A program made the position numbers and the translations under genes. Under the pieces are notes generated by a model that worked only from the letters and a program-made list of their open reading frames with translations, made no database searches and was not told where the DNA came from. A stretch of DNA of 64,000 bases from contig NC_017954.1 of the NCBI RefSeq assembly GCF_000264495.1, positions 682,001 to 746,000 on the forward strand, given 5' to 3'. Positions 33,794 through 41,040 of the stretch are shown here, piece after piece. The stretch's first letter is position 1. Each line of letters opens with the position of its first letter. The stretch is from Thermogladius calderae 1633. Lineage in GTDB: Archaea; Thermoproteota; Thermoprotei_A; Sulfolobales; Desulfurococcaceae.

Positions 33794-34012
33794 CAGGCCC
33801 CCGCCCGCAACATAGTACAAGTCGGCTTGAACCAGCCCCCCAGCGCCCGCGGCTACGAAAACGTACACGGCCCTCGTACCACGTGGAGACGGGTGGGGCG
33901 GCGATCTCGCGGGCTCGACTGTGCCCTCTCCCATAGTCCACAAAGCACGGGAGGGGGCGGACTCCCCCGTGTAGTAGTGTGGCCTGTCCGAGAAGAAGAC
34001 TGTTAGGTCTAC
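33740..34012 (-). other. Open frame with protein-like sequence, no good start
   Basis: The gap between the ABC exporter and cbiM holds a minus-strand frame open from the stop at 34013-34015 to 33740. Its middle part (TRAVYVFVAAGAGGLVQADLYYVAGGG) reads like a real beta-rich protein segment. The only in-frame start in the upper part is TTG 33943, which would give 67 residues. The 3' end overlaps permease 2 by 54 bp. It may be a small unknown gene, the remnant of a lost one, or chance in a GC-rich gap. Confidence 0.25.
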
Positions 34013-34022
34013 TTACCGCACC

Positions 34023-34063
34023 GTTTTTAAAGGTGCACTCAATCCCGTTATTTGGTGCACTCA
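34023..34063 (+). promoter_or_regulatory. cbiM promoter with repeated 10-bp element
   Basis: A TATA box (GTTTTTAAAGG, 34023-34033) is followed by two identical copies of GGTGCACTCA, at 34032-34041 and 34054-34063. The copies start 22 bp apart, about two turns of DNA, so both face the same side of the helix. One abuts the TATA box and the other covers the expected transcription start and the bases before ATG 34065. This is the layout of a repressor operator, probably for a metal-sensing regulator. Each copy contains the palindrome GTGCAC. Confidence 0.5.
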
Positions 34064-34064
34064 G

Positions 34065-34709
34065 ATGCACATACCCGACGGCTACTTGGACTTGTGGTCT
34101 AGTCTAGCGACTTACGCGTTAGCGGGCATATACTTCATTGCTTCCACCAAGCTCGGAAAGCTCAGGCTCTCCCCCAGCGAGGTCTCCGAGGCGACGGCGT
34201 TGGCAGCGCTCATCTTCGTCGCGCAGATGCTGAACTGGCCGATACCAGGAGGTACCAGCCTCCACTTCGTTGGAGGGGCCCTAGCCGGTATTATTCTCGG
34301 GCCTTTCAAAGGCAGCCTGGTCATCGCAATAGTCCTCCTAGTCCAGTGCCTTGTCTTCCACGATGGTGGTATAACTGCCTTGGGGGCCAACATCATCAAC
34401 ATGGCTATAATAGACGTTTGGGCCGGCTACCTGGTCTACAGGCTAGCGTACAAGGCCCTCTCGCCCAAGCTAGGCGACGCCAAGTCCGGGTTCGTCGGAG
34501 GGCTTATAGGCGGCTGGCTCGGCCTGACGCTCGCGGGTAGTGCCTGCGGTGTGGAGATCGGGCTCTCACCGTCGTTCCCCTACGGCGTATTCATAACCGT
34601 ACCGATAATGGGCGGCTGGCACGCTGCCCTGGGGGTTGTCGAGGGGGTTATAACAGGGCTGGTCGTCTACTACCTGAAACTCAGGCACCCCGAGGTGATC
34701 AAGTCGTGA
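34065..34709 (+). CDS. Ni/Co ECF transporter S component CbiM/NikM
   Basis: The protein begins MHIPDGYL, the CbiM/NikM N-terminus whose amino group and His2 bind the metal in the membrane. About seven hydrophobic helices follow, with the conserved VFHDGGITALGANIINMA segment, whose histidine also contacts the metal. It is the substrate-binding subunit of an energy-coupling-factor importer for Co2+ or Ni2+; motifs do not separate the two. The next gene (CbiN-like) starts 4 bp before its stop, and CbiQ and CbiO follow, so the whole transporter is one operon. Confidence 0.88.
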   Translation: MHIPDGYLDLWSSLATYALAGIYFIASTKLGKLRLSPSEVSEATALAALIFVAQMLNWPIPGGTSLHFVGGALAGIILGPFKGSLVIAIVLLVQCLVFHDGGITALGANIINMAIIDVWAGYLVYRLAYKALSPKLGDAKSGFVGGLIGGWLGLTLAGSACGVEIGLSPSFPYGVFITVPIMGGWHAALGVVEGVITGLVVYYLKLRHPEVIKS

Positions 34710-34987
34710 AGAAATCGGTAGTACTACTGGTAGTGCTACTGCTGTTATCGCCGGTATTCGGTGTTTACCTGGCTAACATGGTGGGGTACCATGAACCCCT
34801 GGACATCGCGGGCGAAAAACTGAACTTGACAGACATCTCTGACGAGATCAACTGGACCTTCCTAAAGGACTACACAGTACCAGGCCTGCCCGAATGGCTT
34901 GGTTACGTAGTCTCCGGAGTGCTCGGAGTCGCCTTGATCTACTCTATAGGGCTGCTGCTACGTAAAGTAGCAGAGAGGAAGAAGTAG
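34706..34987 (+). CDS. Ni/Co transporter small subunit CbiN/NikN-like
   Basis: A 93-residue protein with two hydrophobic segments (residues about 4-22 and 66-84) and a short outside loop. The central TVPGLPEWLGYVVSGVLGV stretch resembles the PDGLE-type domain of small subunits that help load metal into CbiM. GTG 34706 start, overlapping cbiM by 4 bp. Needed together with CbiM for basal uptake in related systems. Confidence 0.75.
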   Translation: MKKSVVLLVVLLLLSPVFGVYLANMVGYHEPLDIAGEKLNLTDISDEINWTFLKDYTVPGLPEWLGYVVSGVLGVALIYSIGLLLRKVAERKK

Positions 34988-34988
34988 C

Positions 34989-35657
34989 GTGAGCTTGCTA
35001 TCCGAGTTCTTGAAAGCCGCGTCGAGGGTTCTCGACGAGGCGTACGCGGGCACGGACAAGTCTTTCCCTCACCCGGGAGCTTTTTTCTTAATGTCCCTGG
35101 CACTCTCCTTCACGTCGGCCGTCCTCAACTCGCCCGTTCTCTGGATAGCAAGTGGTCTCTACTCCATCACGTGGGGTATTGTACTGAGGCCCCGGCTGAA
35201 GCCTTTGCTGAGTATAACCTCTATAACGCTCCTATTAGCGCTGGTACCCGGTGTACCCATTCTTTTCACGGGGTTTGATGCGCTGAAGTACCCTGTGTCA
35301 TTGGAGTCGCGGACGCAGGTTTTCGCGTTTTTCGTGGCTCGCGTCGCTCTGTCTCCGATGCCATTAATAGTCTCCCTCACAGGGTTTGGCTGGGCCAGCA
35401 TATCGGCGAGCCTCCGAGGTAGTAGAGTACTCAGCAGGTATGTTAGCAAGGTCGACTTCTTCCTACTCAACACCAAGTACCTCACGGTAGTCTTTGCGGA
35501 CTACCTAGCTGCACGCGAGTCGAGGGTCGTGTTGAGGGCGAGGTCTACCCTTTGGAGAGCCCTAGCTATGACGATCGCAGACATAATAGGGAAGTTCACA
35601 GTGGTATCAAGAGACCTGGTCAAGGCGTACGAGTCCAGGTGTGTTGAGAATTGCTGA
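34989..35657 (+). CDS. Ni/Co ECF transporter T component CbiQ/NikQ
   Basis: A 222-residue membrane protein with about five hydrophobic helices and a basic C-terminal part. The region ADYLAARESRVVLRARSTLW corresponds to the first of the two A-R-x coupling helices of EcfT proteins, which dock on the ATPase grooves. GTG 34989 start, 1 bp after cbiN; its end overlaps the ATPase gene by 7 bp. It transmits ATP-driven motion to CbiM. Confidence 0.82.
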   Translation: MSLLSEFLKAASRVLDEAYAGTDKSFPHPGAFFLMSLALSFTSAVLNSPVLWIASGLYSITWGIVLRPRLKPLLSITSITLLLALVPGVPILFTGFDALKYPVSLESRTQVFAFFVARVALSPMPLIVSLTGFGWASISASLRGSRVLSRYVSKVDFFLLNTKYLTVVFADYLAARESRVVLRARSTLWRALAMTIADIIGKFTVVSRDLVKAYESRCVENC

Positions 35658-36361
35658 GGCTGTCCGGCGTCTGGTTCAAGTACCCGGGTTCGAAGACCTA
35701 CGTCCTCGAAGACTTCAGCCTCGAAGTAGGTGGTGGCGAGTTAGTGTTGTTGACGGGTCCAAACGGCTCGGGTAAGACCACTGTGCTATTGATCGCGGCC
35801 GGCCTCCTCGAGCCGCAGAAGGGGTCTGTCGAGTTCGAGGGCAGGCCGTTGAAAAAGCAGCTACCCGAGGCTAGGAGGCACATCGGGCTTCTGTTCCAGA
35901 ACCCGGAGGTCATGTTGTTCAACCCAACCGTCTACGACGAGGTCACGTTTGTACCAAGGCAGCTCAGCAGGGACAAGAGCTGGATCGACAAGGTGGCCAG
36001 AGACTCGATCAGGACCGTTGGGCTGCCGGAGACGTTCTTGAACAGGAGGGTTCAAGAGCTCAGCTACGGCGAGAAGAAGTTGGTCGCCCTCGCCTCCGTC
36101 ATCTCGTACAGGCCTAAGATACTCCTACTAGACGAGCCCTTTGAAGGGCTCTCGCGTAGGGCGCGGGAGAGAGTCGCGTGTGTCGTTAAGGAGGCTGTGA
36201 GGAGTGGTTCCGGTGTGCTCCTGGCCTCGCACGAGCCCCCTCCAGAGCTGGCGGGGGTTGCCAGTAGGGTTGTCGATTTGGGGAGTAAAAAATCTCTAGA
36301 GGATCCTGTCCAGGGCCTCAACGATAGCGGGTGCTATGCTGACTCTGCTGATAGGGCTTAG
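35651..36361 (+). CDS. Ni/Co ECF transporter ATPase CbiO/NikO
   Basis: ABC ATPase of the EcfA class: Walker A TGPNGSGKTT, Q-loop LFQNPEVMLF, signature in the form ELSYGEKKLVALA, Walker B ILLLDEPFEGLS, switch histidine in LASHEPP. It works as a homodimer below CbiQ. TTG 35651 start. The last 22 residues are encoded in the antisense of the 3' end of prs, and read like chance sequence (many Asp, Ser, no helix pattern), so the natural stop may have been lost and the next one used. Confidence 0.87.
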   Translation: MLRLSGVWFKYPGSKTYVLEDFSLEVGGGELVLLTGPNGSGKTTVLLIAAGLLEPQKGSVEFEGRPLKKQLPEARRHIGLLFQNPEVMLFNPTVYDEVTFVPRQLSRDKSWIDKVARDSIRTVGLPETFLNRRVQELSYGEKKLVALASVISYRPKILLLDEPFEGLSRRARERVACVVKEAVRSGSGVLLASHEPPPELAGVASRVVDLGSKKSLEDPVQGLNDSGCYADSADRA

Positions 36362-37192
36362 AACGGTGTTCGTGCCCACGAGCTCTTTTAGGCCGAGTCT
36401 CATCAACTTGCTGTAGGCGTCTCCTATCAGGAGAGGGTGGACGGCCGCGACGTAGAAGTCTCTAGCCCCTAGGCTTCTGAGGGCTTTGACGGCTTCGACG
36501 ATCGTCCCTCCAGTGCTGATTATGTCGTCGACTATCACCACGTCCTTACCCTCGACTTTGACACCCCTCGCCTCTACTACGACCTTTTCGGCTGTCAGCC
36601 TGGTCTTCTCCAGCACGCTGTACTCCAGGCCGCCGAGCTCCTCCGCCATCACCTTCGCCCACTGCTCCGCCTCCTCGTCCGGGCCTATCACCACGGCATT
36701 TGTCAGGGAGTAGTGTTTCTTCAAGTACTTGCCCAACTCCCTGACACCGGTTATGTTGTGGAAGTTGGCTCCGAACAGAGAGCTCGGGTCGCTGATCCTG
36801 TGGAGGTGCATGTCCACGGTCACGATGTGGTCGACGCTGACCGTTTTGAACAGCTTGGCAAGGATCTGTATGCTCACCGCCTCGCCTGGGTTGAACCTGC
36901 TGTCCTGCCGGGCGTAGCTCATGTAGGGGATGACGGCGACCACCCTCCGCGCACCCAGGTCTCTGAGAGTGTCGAGTGTGTAGAGGGTCTCGATAACAGC
37001 CTCGTTGGGCTCCCTCTGAAGCGAGTTGACGTAAACCACGTCCCTCCCCTGCACGTCGCTCAGTACACGTATGTAGGTCTCGCCGTCGGGGAACTTCTTT
37101 ACCTCCACAGTCCCCAGTTCAAAGCCTTTTAGCGAGGCTATCTCCACTGCGAGGTAGTCCCCGTTTCTGCCCCCTAGAACAAGCGGTTTCAA
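36296..37192 (-). CDS. prs: Ribose-phosphate pyrophosphokinase
   Basis: PRPP synthase: KKFPDGETYIRV and YMSYARQDSRF in the N-terminal domain, VDMHLHR, and the PRPP-binding loop VIVDDIISTGGT near the C-terminal third. It makes PRPP from ribose 5-phosphate and ATP for nucleotide, His and Trp synthesis. The frame opens back to GTG 37255, but the first 21 residues of that form are not family-like; TTG 37190-37192 gives 298 residues beginning KPLVLGGRNGDYLA, close to the archaeal length. A TATA-like GCGTTTATTAG lies near 37231-37241 on the minus strand. Its 3' end overlaps cbiO by 66 bp, tail to tail. Confidence 0.87.
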   Translation of the reverse strand: MKPLVLGGRNGDYLAVEIASLKGFELGTVEVKKFPDGETYIRVLSDVQGRDVVYVNSLQREPNEAVIETLYTLDTLRDLGARRVVAVIPYMSYARQDSRFNPGEAVSIQILAKLFKTVSVDHIVTVDMHLHRISDPSSLFGANFHNITGVRELGKYLKKHYSLTNAVVIGPDEEAEQWAKVMAEELGGLEYSVLEKTRLTAEKVVVEARGVKVEGKDVVIVDDIISTGGTIVEAVKALRSLGARDFYVAAVHPLLIGDAYSKLMRLGLKELVGTNTVLSPISRVSIAPAIVEALDRIL

Positions 37193-37260
37193 AGTCCCAC
37201 ACTCTTTTAATAACAGATTTCCCGATAGGGGACTAATAAACGCTGGTCGTAACACAGAGG

Positions 37261-37295
37261 CCCGGCTTCGGATAGTAATAGCCGAAAGGGCCGGG
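37261..37295. repeat. Strong inverted repeat upstream of prs
   Basis: CCCGGC and TTCGG at 37261-37271 pair with CCGAA at 37282-37286 and GCCGGG at 37290-37295, giving 11 bp of stem with a 3-nt bulge and a 10-nt loop. It lies 130 bp past the end of the GH57 gene and upstream of the prs promoter. It may be part of a terminator, a DNA-binding site or a small RNA. No T run follows on the minus strand. Confidence 0.45.
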
Positions 37296-37426
37296 TAGAC
37301 GTGTAGAATACCCCCCGTTAGTGTCTCAACGCAGTGCTGTGTCTGAGCTACGTTTGGCCCCCGTTCAAAGTCGGTGTACTAAGCCGACGTAATTAGGGGT
37401 GAAGGTGTATTGGGTTTGGGGAAAAA

Positions 37427-40210
37427 TCAGTTGTATCCCAGGGTGACCTTTGCGTAAGCCCAGACAGCCGTGTTAACAGACACGGCGATCTTCGCCCTGT
37501 ACTGCATCGTGTACTTGACGAGGTCTTGCGAGCCAGTCCAGGTCATCCCCTGTATTGGCGTAACATATACGTACGCCCCTGTCCTGAGGTTCTTGTACCC
37601 GAACGTGTAAGTGGAGGTCGGGGAGTTGACCTGGCTTAGAGAATTACCGTATAAGAGGTTGTTGAAGAAGTCCACGGAGTAGCCGATAGCCGTGTACAGA
37701 GTCCCGTTCTTCTTGACTCCAAGGTAGTCCACGTATATGTAGTTAGCAGTGTTGTACAAGACGTAGTACTTGTAGAAGTCGGGGTAGCCGTCGCCGTCGA
37801 GGTCGGGGGCGTTGAGCCTGACCACGACTCTCCCGTTAACGGAGTCGTAGTAAGCGTACGCGATCGTGTAGACGGCGTTGTAGTAGTTCTTCCCCGTCGC
37901 CGCAAAGTAGTCGTCGGCGAACAGCCCGACATGGCTGTCACCGTACCACATGTCGCTCCAGGTACCCCAGTAGACTGCGGGGGCACCTATCCCCATGAAG
38001 ACCTTGTTACTGGTCTTGTTGTACATGAACACGTAGGGCGCGGCACCGCCCTTGTCGTCTATGAAGGCGAAGATGTACGGGTTGTATATTATCGTCTCGT
38101 TCCTCCCGTCCCAGTCGAAGTCGCCGATCATGTAGGAGGCCTGGGTTACTAGGCCCCTCCTGGTCGAGTCCAGCCACTTAGCCGCCTGCAGTAGGACGTT
38201 GACGAGCCGTAGGTGGTTCCACACGTTGAGACCCCAGCCCGCGACGTCGTACATACCGTCCTTGTCCCAGTCGCCCCCGTCGTGCCACGCTGTCTCGTAT
38301 AGCATGGCATTGGCTACAGCTATTGCGAGCCACCACAGCTCGTTCTTAGGAGTGGAGTCGAATAGCCCTCCTGGAGCCAGTAGTCTGTAGATCACAGTGT
38401 TGTTCGGCGACCCGTTGAAACTGGTCTTGCCGAAGACGTCTCCAAAAGGCATGGTGGTGTCGGGTAGAACGTAGTTGGGAGAAGTCTGCCCACTACCATA
38501 CCACGCGAAGCTCTTCTCGGTCGAGGTCCCCCAGTACCAGCCGTCGTAGGCCCTCCTGTAGTCGTACGGGTAGTTGTGCACCCACGTCTTCAGGAGCGCG
38601 TAGGTGTCGTACCCGCAGTAGAAACCAGTGACGGGGGTCCAGTACCCGTTTCTCAACCAGTTGACAACGTCGTCTGTTGTCACCACCTGGATCCACGGGT
38701 GCATAGCTATCCAGGTAAGGCTGTTATTATACCTGCCAGGGTTGTAGGGGTCCCACCCAGCTATGCCCGCAGCCTTCTCCCAGTCGTCAGCGTACACGAA
38801 TATCATCTGCTGGTCGCTATTAGTCGCAGCCCAGACGTACTTCTTCCTCAGGTCGATGTTTAGCCCGCCGTCCGTGTTCGAGAGTAATAGTTGCTGGGTG
38901 TCCCAGTCTATGAACAGGACGTAGAGTGTTCTACCCGCTGTCTTCGTGGTGTCGTACTGGTGGGGCTTGTACTTGTTGGTGCCGGGGCTCCACTCGTCGT
39001 GGTGCGTGTTACCGTCCAAGATCACGGCGTAGTAGTACTTGCTGATAGTGTATGCGATACCAGTCCTCTCGTCGTCCCACGTCCTCTCGGGCACCCAAGC
39101 CGTCAGCGGGGTGTAGCCAAACACCTGCTGGGTGTACCACTTAGTGAAGTTTGCGGAAGGGTCGTTGAAGTTGTCGTAGAAGTAGGCGGTTATGTGCTCA
39201 GCCCACACACCGCCTATGGGGACGGCTACTCCTCTGGAGATCAGACCTTTGATGTAGCTAATGAAGCCAGGGTCCCACCAGAGATAGCTGGCCATGAGCG
39301 TCCCGCTCATGTGTATGGTCACGGGTATCCTGCGTCCAGTCCTGTTGGTCAAGTAGTCGTGGACGTACAAGATGTAGCCGTAGCTGTTGATGCTGGACGG
39401 GTTGTTCAGGGCCCTGTTATCGGTCAGGTGCTGGTTGCCGTGGTGGACGAAGACGACCTTGGCGGTCCCGCAGTACTGGTCGCTGAAAACAGCACCGCTC
39501 CACTCCGCTCTACCGCTCCCGACGCTTATGGTGTTGGGTATCACGTCGGAGACCTTACTCACGCCGTTGTAGACCACGACCGTGGCGATCTTGGCCCACA
39601 CCCTCGTGGTCGAGGTCCAGCCGTACTGGGCTAGTAGGCTTGTAGGAATAGCGACCTCCACGAGGTCCCACTGGCTATTGAAGGACACGCTTAACCCGGT
39701 GTTGACCAACACCTTGTTCCACTTGTAGTCGTAGACCGTGTAGTGAGTGGAGTCGTATATGGCGACCGCCAGGACCCAGTTGTAGTCGGGTAGGTGGATC
39801 CCGTAGCCCTGGTACTGTACATAGTCTGGCACCCACTCTTGGTACCCTGGTGCACCAGTCCACCCTATCAAGATGTAAATGTTGAGCGCGTCGTTGACAC
39901 TACCATAACTAGCAGTCTCGGCCCCGTACGAGAGGTCTAGGAAGTCGAGCCTCATGAAGACGTAGGATGTGCCAACCGTGTAGTACCATGCGAGGAGGTC
40001 TCTGCTAGTAGACCAATCGGGTACACCGTCTAAGAGGTCGCCAGCCGGGTCGAGCGCGTGACATGAGGCGTAAGGCCAGTCGAAGCCCACACCGTCAACG
40101 GTCACGGGTTCCTGCGCACTTACGTGTATAGGGGATACTGTTAAGAATGTTATCAGCGAGTACACGAGTACTACAATTATTGTAAGTCCTAGTACTTCCT
40201 CTCTTTTCAA
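37427..40210 (-). CDS. Secreted GH57-family glycoside hydrolase (amylopullulanase-like)
   Basis: A 927-residue exported enzyme. After a charged start, residues about 8-30 form a signal or anchor helix ending near SAQEP. Residues about 35-230 resemble the beta-sandwich (glucodextranase C-like) domain found in amylopullulanases. Then comes a GH57 core with motif I-like HHGNQ (about 255), GGVWAEH, AWVPERTW with the nucleophilic glutamate (about 374), and YADDWEK with the acid aspartate (about 472). Three Asp-rich loops (DWDKDGMYD, DFDWDGRNE, DLDGDGYPD) look like calcium sites. It probably cuts alpha-glucans outside the cell. TTG 40208-40210 with GGTGG before it is chosen as start, since the TATA box overlaps the upstream ATG 40261. 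Confidence 0.8.
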   Translation of the reverse strand: MKREEVLGLTIIVVLVYSLITFLTVSPIHVSAQEPVTVDGVGFDWPYASCHALDPAGDLLDGVPDWSTSRDLLAWYYTVGTSYVFMRLDFLDLSYGAETASYGSVNDALNIYILIGWTGAPGYQEWVPDYVQYQGYGIHLPDYNWVLAVAIYDSTHYTVYDYKWNKVLVNTGLSVSFNSQWDLVEVAIPTSLLAQYGWTSTTRVWAKIATVVVYNGVSKVSDVIPNTISVGSGRAEWSGAVFSDQYCGTAKVVFVHHGNQHLTDNRALNNPSSINSYGYILYVHDYLTNRTGRRIPVTIHMSGTLMASYLWWDPGFISYIKGLISRGVAVPIGGVWAEHITAYFYDNFNDPSANFTKWYTQQVFGYTPLTAWVPERTWDDERTGIAYTISKYYYAVILDGNTHHDEWSPGTNKYKPHQYDTTKTAGRTLYVLFIDWDTQQLLLSNTDGGLNIDLRKKYVWAATNSDQQMIFVYADDWEKAAGIAGWDPYNPGRYNNSLTWIAMHPWIQVVTTDDVVNWLRNGYWTPVTGFYCGYDTYALLKTWVHNYPYDYRRAYDGWYWGTSTEKSFAWYGSGQTSPNYVLPDTTMPFGDVFGKTSFNGSPNNTVIYRLLAPGGLFDSTPKNELWWLAIAVANAMLYETAWHDGGDWDKDGMYDVAGWGLNVWNHLRLVNVLLQAAKWLDSTRRGLVTQASYMIGDFDWDGRNETIIYNPYIFAFIDDKGGAAPYVFMYNKTSNKVFMGIGAPAVYWGTWSDMWYGDSHVGLFADDYFAATGKNYYNAVYTIAYAYYDSVNGRVVVRLNAPDLDGDGYPDFYKYYVLYNTANYIYVDYLGVKKNGTLYTAIGYSVDFFNNLLYGNSLSQVNSPTSTYTFGYKNLRTGAYVYVTPIQGMTWTGSQDLVKYTMQYRAKIAVSVNTAVWAYAKVTLGYN

Positions 40211-40259
40211 GACTATACCACCTTGACACTTCTTTACTTGAACATCATAGCTTAAAAAC

Positions 40260-40293
40260 ATGAAACAATATTTAGCATATGTTGTTGTTTCAT
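40260..40293. repeat. Inverted repeat between GH57 and ECF genes
   Basis: ATGAAACAA (40260-40268) and TTGTTTCAT (40285-40293) are perfect 9-bp arms around a 16-bp spacer. On the minus strand the hairpin follows the end of the ECF operon (stop near 40320) and is followed by a run of five T, the look of a terminator. It also lies directly upstream of the TATA box of the GH57 gene (TTTTTAAGC, 40251-40259), so it could be an operator. Both readings are possible. Confidence 0.5.
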
Positions 40294-40319
40294 CGATTGA
40301 TTAAACGTGGATCGAGCTC

Positions 40320-41036
40320 CTAGATTAGGTATAGGAGTAGAAACCCGGTAAAGGGCGTGATAAGAGATATCGAGAAGAAAAGCAGGTCGTTTATGTGTTT
40401 GGCTCCTGTCCTCCCCCAATCGGGGACGGGGTCGGGTAAGCCGTACAAGTAGACAGCTTCGTTTACCTGTATGCCGTACTCGACGGTGTATAGCAAGAGC
40501 GGCCTGAGCGCTAGGACGGTCTTAGTCTTCTTCAGTCTCACCACAACCAGTACCTCTGAGTATGCCGAGACTATGCTGCCAATGTGCGTCATAACCAGGG
40601 CTAGCATACGTCCCGCCCTCTTTAATCCAACCTTGTCAGCAAGCCAAACGAGCTCTCCAGGCCTGACTGTCTGCAGAAAGACGCTGATCGCCAGGAAAGC
40701 CTCGACTAGTAGGACGGTCGAGTAGAGTGTGAACTCGGCGCTCAACAGGTTGTAGAAGAGGAAAATCCCGACAAGCCTCATGACCAAGCTAATGGTCACG
40801 AAGATCCCTATTACTGCGACCGCCCTAAGTAGCGTCCTCATACCACTCGCGACCTTGAGTATGGATAGTTCCACGACTGCGACTACCGCTGCTACGAGCC
40901 AGCTAGACGGCTTGGGTTGGGAGAGAGAGGCAAGCACAATGGTGACAAATAGTGACATGGTCATAGCGACGCGGCTGGCGAGAGATGCTTCGAGGCTTTT
41001 ACCGTATCTGAGAATCTCCGAAAAACTCCTTAGCAA
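40320..41036 (-). CDS. ECF transporter T component (EcfT-like)
   Basis: A 238-residue membrane protein with about six hydrophobic helices. The long cytoplasmic segment between helices, with LVRPGELVWLADKVGLKRAGRMLALVMTHI and RLKKTKTVLALRPLL, matches the coupling-helix part of EcfT. It is the third gene of an S-AA-T operon, 4 bp after the double ATPase gene. It links the ATPase to the S component at 42338. Confidence 0.75.
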   Translation of the reverse strand: MLRSFSEILRYGKSLEASLASRVAMTMSLFVTIVLASLSQPKPSSWLVAAVVAVVELSILKVASGMRTLLRAVAVIGIFVTISLVMRLVGIFLFYNLLSAEFTLYSTVLLVEAFLAISVFLQTVRPGELVWLADKVGLKRAGRMLALVMTHIGSIVSAYSEVLVVVRLKKTKTVLALRPLLLYTVEYGIQVNEAVYLYGLPDPVPDWGRTGAKHINDLLFFSISLITPFTGFLLLYLI

Positions 41037-41040
41037 GTTC

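Noticed and set aside
38891-39634. 247-codon plus-strand open frame, and several others opposite the GH57 gene
   Set aside because: They are antisense frames of a GC-rich gene with clear GH57 motifs; their translation is valine- and glycine-rich without family features.
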